Origin: Reclinomonas americana ATCC 50394
Taxonomy: Eukaryota; Jakobida; Jakobea; Jakobida
Direction: 5' to 3'
Length of the DNA stretch: 21,609 nucleotides
NCBI GenBank assembly: GCA_048213135.1
Contig: AFZH01021422.1
Coordinates: 1-21,609 of the forward strand
This document shows positions 16,791-21,609 of this stretch, piece by piece; position 1 is the first letter of the stretch, and each line of letters begins with the position of its first letter. Below the pieces are notes generated by a model that did no database searches, was not told the origin of the DNA, and worked only from the letters and a program-made list of their open reading frames with translations. The position numbers and the translations under genes are program-made.

Positions 16791-19700
16791 ATGAGTGCGG
16801 CGCGCAGGGGAGCTGTGGGGGGCAGTGGTGGCGCTCGGAGGTGTGTGCGTGTGTGAATGTGTGGGATGTTGTCCGATCGATCTCTGAAATGCACACTCAC
16901 TCTCTCTGCTGGTTGTGCTTCGCAGGCTGAGAGCATGGCAGATGGCGTTGGATGGCGATGTGAAGGCATTGCGCGAGTTGGTGGCGCGTGAGGGTGCACG
17001 CATTCTTCTGAAGAGAGAGGAGATGCACGAGGGCGGCTCGGCATTTTATGCTGCCGCTGTGAAAGGCCATCTCTCCTTGTTGGCGTATTTGTGGGAGGAG
17101 AGTGGTGTCGGTCCGGAACTTGCACTGGTTGTCACCGATTATGGCGAGACACCGCTGATGATCGCTGCATACAATGGGCATCTGCAAGTGGTGGAGTGGT
17201 TGCTTGCCGATGAGCGACGATGCCCGCCGGAGATGGTGCGGGCGGTCACCAATGATCGTTCCAAAAGTCCGCAGTCTACTGCTCTGCATTTCGCAGCCTG
17301 GAATGGACACGAAGCCATTGTGCGACTCCTTGCCACTCGCTATCCCGACCTCATTCCCATGGTCGACTGTGAGGGCAGGACGGCGGCTCAGTTGGCACGC
17401 CAACAGGGCCATCACCAAGTGGCCGAGTTGCTCGACCGCCTCACTGCACAATCAGCACCACCACGTCAACAGCAACAACAGCAGCCGCGATCTCCTCCAC
17501 CTCCAGGTCTTTCTCTGACGTGTGCTGTTGTCTCTCCCTTGCACATGCTGACCTGCACTTCGTGACTTTGTGTTCCTACTCCGTCCCCATCATCAAAGTT
17601 GCTCGTGTGCCAGCAGCGGCTTCGCCACAGCGGCAGGTAAGAATCTGCGCAATCCTTCCTATATCAGTCCATTCGCGCACCGTCTGTGGTGGTTTCTTGT
17701 CGCTCTCTTTCTCTCTACTCTTTCCGACCTCCTTGTTACGTGCAGGCCGTGAACGACGCCGCCGCGGTGGCACGCCAGCTCGCCGACAAGGACGCCATCA
17801 TTTCTCATCTTCAGCGTGAATTCGATGCATACCGCCGTGAGCGAGAGCAGCAGCTGCGGGAACATGAGCGGCAGCACGAGGATTTGCAACAGGCTCTCGG
17901 CACTGCGGAACAACGTGTTACGCAGCTGCAGCGTGAACTGGAACAGCAGGCGCAACTGTTCGCCAGCGAGCGGGTCGATCTCACCCACGAAGTCGGTCGC
18001 CTGCGCCGCGAGCTGGCCAATTTCCAAGGTTTGACTGAGAGATCCGCCTCTTCTGTGCGTGCAGTCGCTCTGAACCTCTCTTTCTCCTTTCCCCATCTGC
18101 AGCCGCTGATCCCAATCGCCTGCGCGAATACCCCTGGCCTGACATTCTACGCGCCACCGAATCCTTCTCCGACGACCTGAAGGCCGGTGAGGGCGGCCAC
18201 GGTGAAGTGTATCTGTGCTGGCTGAACGAGGAAGAGGTGGCTGTCAAGCGATTGGATGGTGCCGCGCCATCAGCAATGGAGTCGTACGATGTCGAGGTCT
18301 ATTGTAGCAGAAGGAGATGAGATTAAGCTGTTGCTCACTTCTCCTCATGCCAGTTGAACACGATTGGACGACTGCATCATCGACGACTTGTCCCGCTGTT
18401 GGGCTACTCCACGCTGGTGGAGGGTGGTGGTGTGCGAGGGCGATGTCTGATGTATCGAGCAATGCGGTGAGTTGTAGGGGGGAAGTGTGACGAGGCGGTT
18501 GGTTTGTTGATTCTCTTCTCTTCACTCCCGTTTACTTGTATCACATCTGTCTCTCCCCTGTTTGCTCTCCACCTCCCTTCATTGTTTCTCGTTCTCTCTC
18601 TCACACATTGAAATAATAATCTGAATCTTCACTCCTCCACACACAACAATGAGCACCTTCCAGAGGTCGTCATTCTTCTTCAACCAAACGAATTGTCTCC
18701 TCCTTTGCTTCTCTCCTTTTCTCTCTGCATTCCCTTCTTCTTCTCACTTCCTTGCTTTCGCACGCAGTGGACAGGATCTGGAAGTACGACTCATGAAGCG
18801 GAAGGACGGGATGCAGCCACTGACGGTGGTGGAGCGTGTGCAAATCGGACTCGGAATTGTCGAGGGCATGTGTTTCTTGCATCAGGTGAGTGAGGCGACA
18901 GTTTCCCTGTTGGCGAGCGCAATCATTGTCTGTGTCATTTGTTGGTGGGAGCATCTAGAGACTCTTCTTGTTGATACAGGCTGTGACTTTGGTTATTGTC
19001 AGCCGAGACTGGCCGAGCACTCGTCTTCCTTGAGTTGTCTGTCGTTGGATTGTGTTTCTTGTCTTTTCTCTAGTCATGCTTCTCACTCTCGACAGTTCAC
19101 TTGTGGATGCCCTCATTTGTTATGTGGTGCTCATTGTTCGTGTTCTTGATCTTCTTCCACTTCACCCACAATCTGCCATTTGTCGATACTTTCTCGGCCC
19201 GTCGTTCCTTTCTCGTCATCATGAATTCTCGGAGACCATCGCTCTCTCCTTCCAAATGTTTCCTTCCACCATCACCCTCACTCTCTCTCCTCTCAGAACG
19301 GCGTCGTGCATCGCGATCTCAAACCATCCAACATTCTGCTCGACAATCGGTGTGAGCCACGTCTCGGCGACTTTGGCATTGCGCGCATTTTTGATGAGGG
19401 AGAGGTGAGTGTGCGTCAGCAGATGGACAGTGGCACAGGAAGATGCATGTCCACTTCTTTGTTGTTGGTGTGCGTTTCACTCGTTCTATCGATCTTCTTG
19501 CACATTTGCTTGTTGGAGACCCAGAGCTCGTCTTCTCACTTCTCACTCTGTCGAGTGGATTCTTTCATGGCTGTCATCGAAACCTAGCAGGTGCTTGCAG
19601 CGCGACCGATGGAGCGTTCATGTTTGTTGTATGTGCACTCTTTCTCCATTCCTCAGCGTGATCACCTTGCTCATCTGTGTCCACTCTCATTTCCTTCGCA

Positions 19701-20418
19701 ACTCTGGTGCATGAGAATACTCTCTCGTTCTCCGTGTCTCCTTGATCGTAGACCTGTGATTTGTGCAGTGGGTGAGAGAAAGGTAAACGTGTACTCGTCT
19801 GTCTCCCCGTTGAGAGGGTGAGTTGCACAACAATTCTCGTCGCGGAGAGAAGAGACAGAATGGCATTGTTCACTCTCGCATGTGTGGCGATGGTGACTTG
19901 AGAGCGAGTTCACGAACAGAGAATGCATCTCTCTTCGTCATTCTCTTCTCATCCCTATCTCTCCCCGCGCACAGACCCACCACCACACCGCCAAGCACGC
20001 CGGTTCCTCGTACTACATCGACCCGCTGTTCGTCCGCTCGGGCGAGATTCGTGCAGCCATGGATCTGCATGCATTTGGTGTCATCTTGCTGCAGCTGCTG
20101 ACGGGTCGCGAGGCGCGCACGCTGGTGAGGCAGGCTGCGCAGTGGGAGCGGTCACTCGAGTCGGCGGACGGTGCGGAGGAGGCGGATCTTGCTGCGGGTG
20201 AGTGGCCGGCAGATGTGGCAAGTGGGATGTTGCGGTTGGGGGTGCAGTTGCGTCCGACGGAGAAGAGAGAGAGAGAGAAGAGTTGGTTCTCAACTCACTT
20301 CGCTTGCTATCTGTGCAGATGCATGTCGCTTTTCTATGACAGACCAACTGCGGCGGAGGCGAGGATGGTGATGCGCGATCTGCGAGAGAGGCTCGGTGGA
20401 TTCACCATGGAACTATGA
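16791..20418 (+). CDS. Array copy 4: ankyrin-repeat/coiled-coil/TKL (IRAK-RLK-like) kinase, intact
   Basis: Exons: 16791-16840, 16926-17506, 17614-17636, 17746-18028, 18103-18296, 18354-18466, 18768-18885, 19297-19404, 19975-20252, 20319-20418; 1848 nt, 615 aa. The N-terminus is [17 protein letters not shown], then [19 protein letters not shown]. Ankyrin repeats occupy about 40-185; this copy has the most divergent ankyrin tail ([20 protein letters not shown]). A QQQQQQ/PPPP linker, microexon and short coiled coil (about 219-312) follow. Kinase: [12 protein letters not shown] Lys about 361, HRD Asp about 461, DFG about 479, and DRPTAAEA near the C-terminus. In exon 6 the conserved CLVYRAM is CLMYRAM here. 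It is the last unit of the array before a long pyrimidine tract and a convergent gene. Active kinase is predicted from motifs; biological role is unknown. Confidence 0.88.
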
Positions 20419-21066
20419 AGTTAGTGCAAATAGTTTGTGTTGGAGATGGAATTAGGTGTTGACAATGAGAATTTGTGTTTGCAACGCACGACCTCATCAG
20501 AAGTGCCTGTGCTTTGCGGTCTTTTCGGTGGCTTTGTCGTGCTGTTGCGTTTTTATGTCTCTTTCTTCGCTCTTTCATTATCTCACCCTCTTCCCCTCTT
20601 TCTCTAGCATTCCACCATTATCTCGCGCTTCTAAGGCATCCAACTCCCTCTCCGTTGCCCCTCCCTCCTATTCTTGTTTCTCACGTCTCCTCTCCCTCTT
20701 CATGTCCCTCTCGCGTTTTCTCTTATTTCCTCTCCCTCTCCCTCTTTCTCTTTCTCCTTCTCTTTCTTTTCTCTCTACCTCGTCCTCTTCCTCGTCCTCG
20801 TCCTCTTCCTCTCCCTTCCCCTCTTTCCCCACTCTTCCCCGCTCCCTTCCCCCTCTTGCCCCCTCCCTTTCCCTCTTGCCCCCTCCCTTCCCCCCACCCC
20901 CTCATAACCAACCATCGTTGTACACTCCTTTTGCCATCCATCTCGCCACTTACGAGAACACAACAACAAAAGAAAAAAGGGGGGGAAAGCAAAACAACTA
21001 ACTAATCAACATCAAAAAAACTACCCTACTCATAATAATCTATCTATCTCCCTTTAATCCCCTCCC
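20419..21066. other. Convergent intergenic region
   Basis: This lies between the stop of copy 4 and the stop of the minus-strand gene, so it should hold both 3'UTRs. The sequence after copy 4 does not match the spacers after copies 2 and 3, so the array similarity ends here. It contains the pyrimidine tract listed separately and an A/G-rich patch with a G run near 20960-20990. No clear AATAAA was found on either strand. Open frames through the tract are compositional artefacts. Confidence 0.65.
20560..20905. repeat. Long polypyrimidine (CT-rich) tract
   Basis: About 345 bases consist almost wholly of C and T on the + strand, with CTC, CCT, TTC and CCCTCCC phrases, so the minus strand is nearly pure purine. 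It lies between two convergent genes. Such asymmetric tracts can form triplex DNA, but this is inference. Confidence 0.85.
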
Positions 21067-21609
21067 TCATCGCTTCAACTCCTCCCTGGCCTGCGCCACC
21101 GCACTGGCCAACTTGTCATCGAGATCCTCCATCAAGTGCTCCTTGGGTGGCGATCCCACCGTGGCCTTCACAATCAGCAAATCCTCATCGTGTCTCTCCT
21201 CCGACGCCACATTGCCGCCCTTGCCAATCAGCAGCTGCAGTGCGCGCACGCAAATCTCCAGCGCCCGCTGACACCGCAGCGTGTTCTTCTCCGCCAGCAT
21301 GTCAAACATGATCTCAATCGTGCCCGTCGCACGCTTGAATCGCACTCCGCTGGGAGGCGACTCCTTGAGACTGGCGGCCAGCACGCGCTGCATGCGCATC
21401 GCCATCAGGGCGCCCGACGGCAGCGCACCACCGCTGTTGCTGCGCGCCGACTTGGGCGTCGACGGTCCAATGCTGTCATTGGCGGTGGTGGCCGACTTGG
21501 TCGGCGTGGCCGCCGGCGACTGGGCCGGAGTGGTGGCCGTCGACGACGACGACGAGTTGAGGCCAGTGGGGAAGGCCTCGTTGATGAAGCTGTCGGTCGG
21601 GCTCGGCAC
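21067..21609 (-). CDS. C-terminal part of an unidentified protein (5' end beyond the window)
   Basis: An open frame enters from the window edge and ends at TGA (21069-21067), giving 180 codons without a visible intron. The start lies outside the window; the first codon here is internal. The N-terminal half is low complexity (Ser/Thr/Ala/Pro with SSSSSTATTPAQSP), then KSARSNSGG. From about residue 65 it becomes ordered-looking and helical (MRMQRVLAASLKESPPSG, IMFDMLAEKNTLRCQRALE, ICVRALQLLIGKGG), ending in an acidic/basic helix (EDLDDKLASAVAQAREELKR). I do not recognise a family. It converges on copy 4 and looks unrelated to the array. Its high GC at third codon positions supports a real coding region. 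Confidence 0.75.
   Translation of the reverse strand: MPSPTDSFINEAFPTGLNSSSSSTATTPAQSPAATPTKSATTANDSIGPSTPKSARSNSGGALPSGALMAMRMQRVLAASLKESPPSGVRFKRATGTIEIMFDMLAEKNTLRCQRALEICVRALQLLIGKGGNVASEERHDEDLLIVKATVGSPPKEHLMEDLDDKLASAVAQAREELKR

Noticed and set aside
16791-20418. CRISPR array, integrated virus or transposon as the cause of the tandem repetition
   Set aside because: The repeats are whole multi-exon genes of about 3.6-4.5 kb. No integrase, transposase, reverse transcriptase or short regular spacer pattern is present.
20456-21005. Two overlapping 176-181-residue frames rich in Ser, Leu, Pro and Phe, resembling a secreted or membrane protein
   Set aside because: They are generated by the CT-rich tract; both frames stay open merely because pyrimidine codons contain no stops.

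Overview
The window looks like intron-rich nuclear DNA of a eukaryote, probably a protist. The reasons are GT-AG introns with pyrimidine-rich 3' ends in almost every gene, moderately GC-rich codons, abundant CT/GA/CA microsatellites, and no bacterial operon structure. I cannot name the lineage from sequence alone.

The dominant feature is a head-to-tail array of four paralogous genes on the + strand, spanning about 3206-7719, 8395-12092, 12583-16240 and 16791-20418. I rebuilt each as 10 exons with nearly invariant exon sizes. Each encodes a short N-terminal leader, an ankyrin-repeat domain, a Gln/Pro-rich linker continued by a 23-nt microexon, a coiled coil, and a TKL-type (IRAK/Pelle/plant-RLK-like) protein kinase domain. 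The kinase has [12 protein letters not shown] and DFG motifs. There is no signal peptide or transmembrane segment, so these should be intracellular sensor- or scaffold-type kinases. Copies 2, 3 and 4 give open frames of about 647, 613 and 615 aa. Copy 1 (nominally 643 aa) carries one extra G at the end of exon 8. It also has a greatly expanded intron 8, and it alone has Gly at position 2.

Left of the array are a CT microsatellite (1-205), an orphan copy of the leader found upstream of copies 3 and 4 (361-590), and a gene-poor stretch with a 22-bp inverted repeat (857-963). Next comes a candidate minus-strand gene (about 3049 down to 1098). Its first four exons chain with phase-0 introns, and its later part is Ala/Pro-rich. 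It would be divergent from copy 1, with about 156 bp between start codons. Right of the array are a long pyrimidine tract (20560-20905) and the 3' end of a convergent minus-strand gene of unknown function (21067-21609, running off the window).

Taken together, the locus reads as a recently expanded and recombining family of ankyrin/coiled-coil/kinase proteins. Differences cluster in predicted ankyrin finger positions, the N-terminus and coiled-coil length, while the kinase is conserved. That pattern fits one signalling output with diversified inputs, which is inference. An oddity shared by all four copies is the last intron: canonical GT-AG splicing at its obvious ends breaks the kinase frame.
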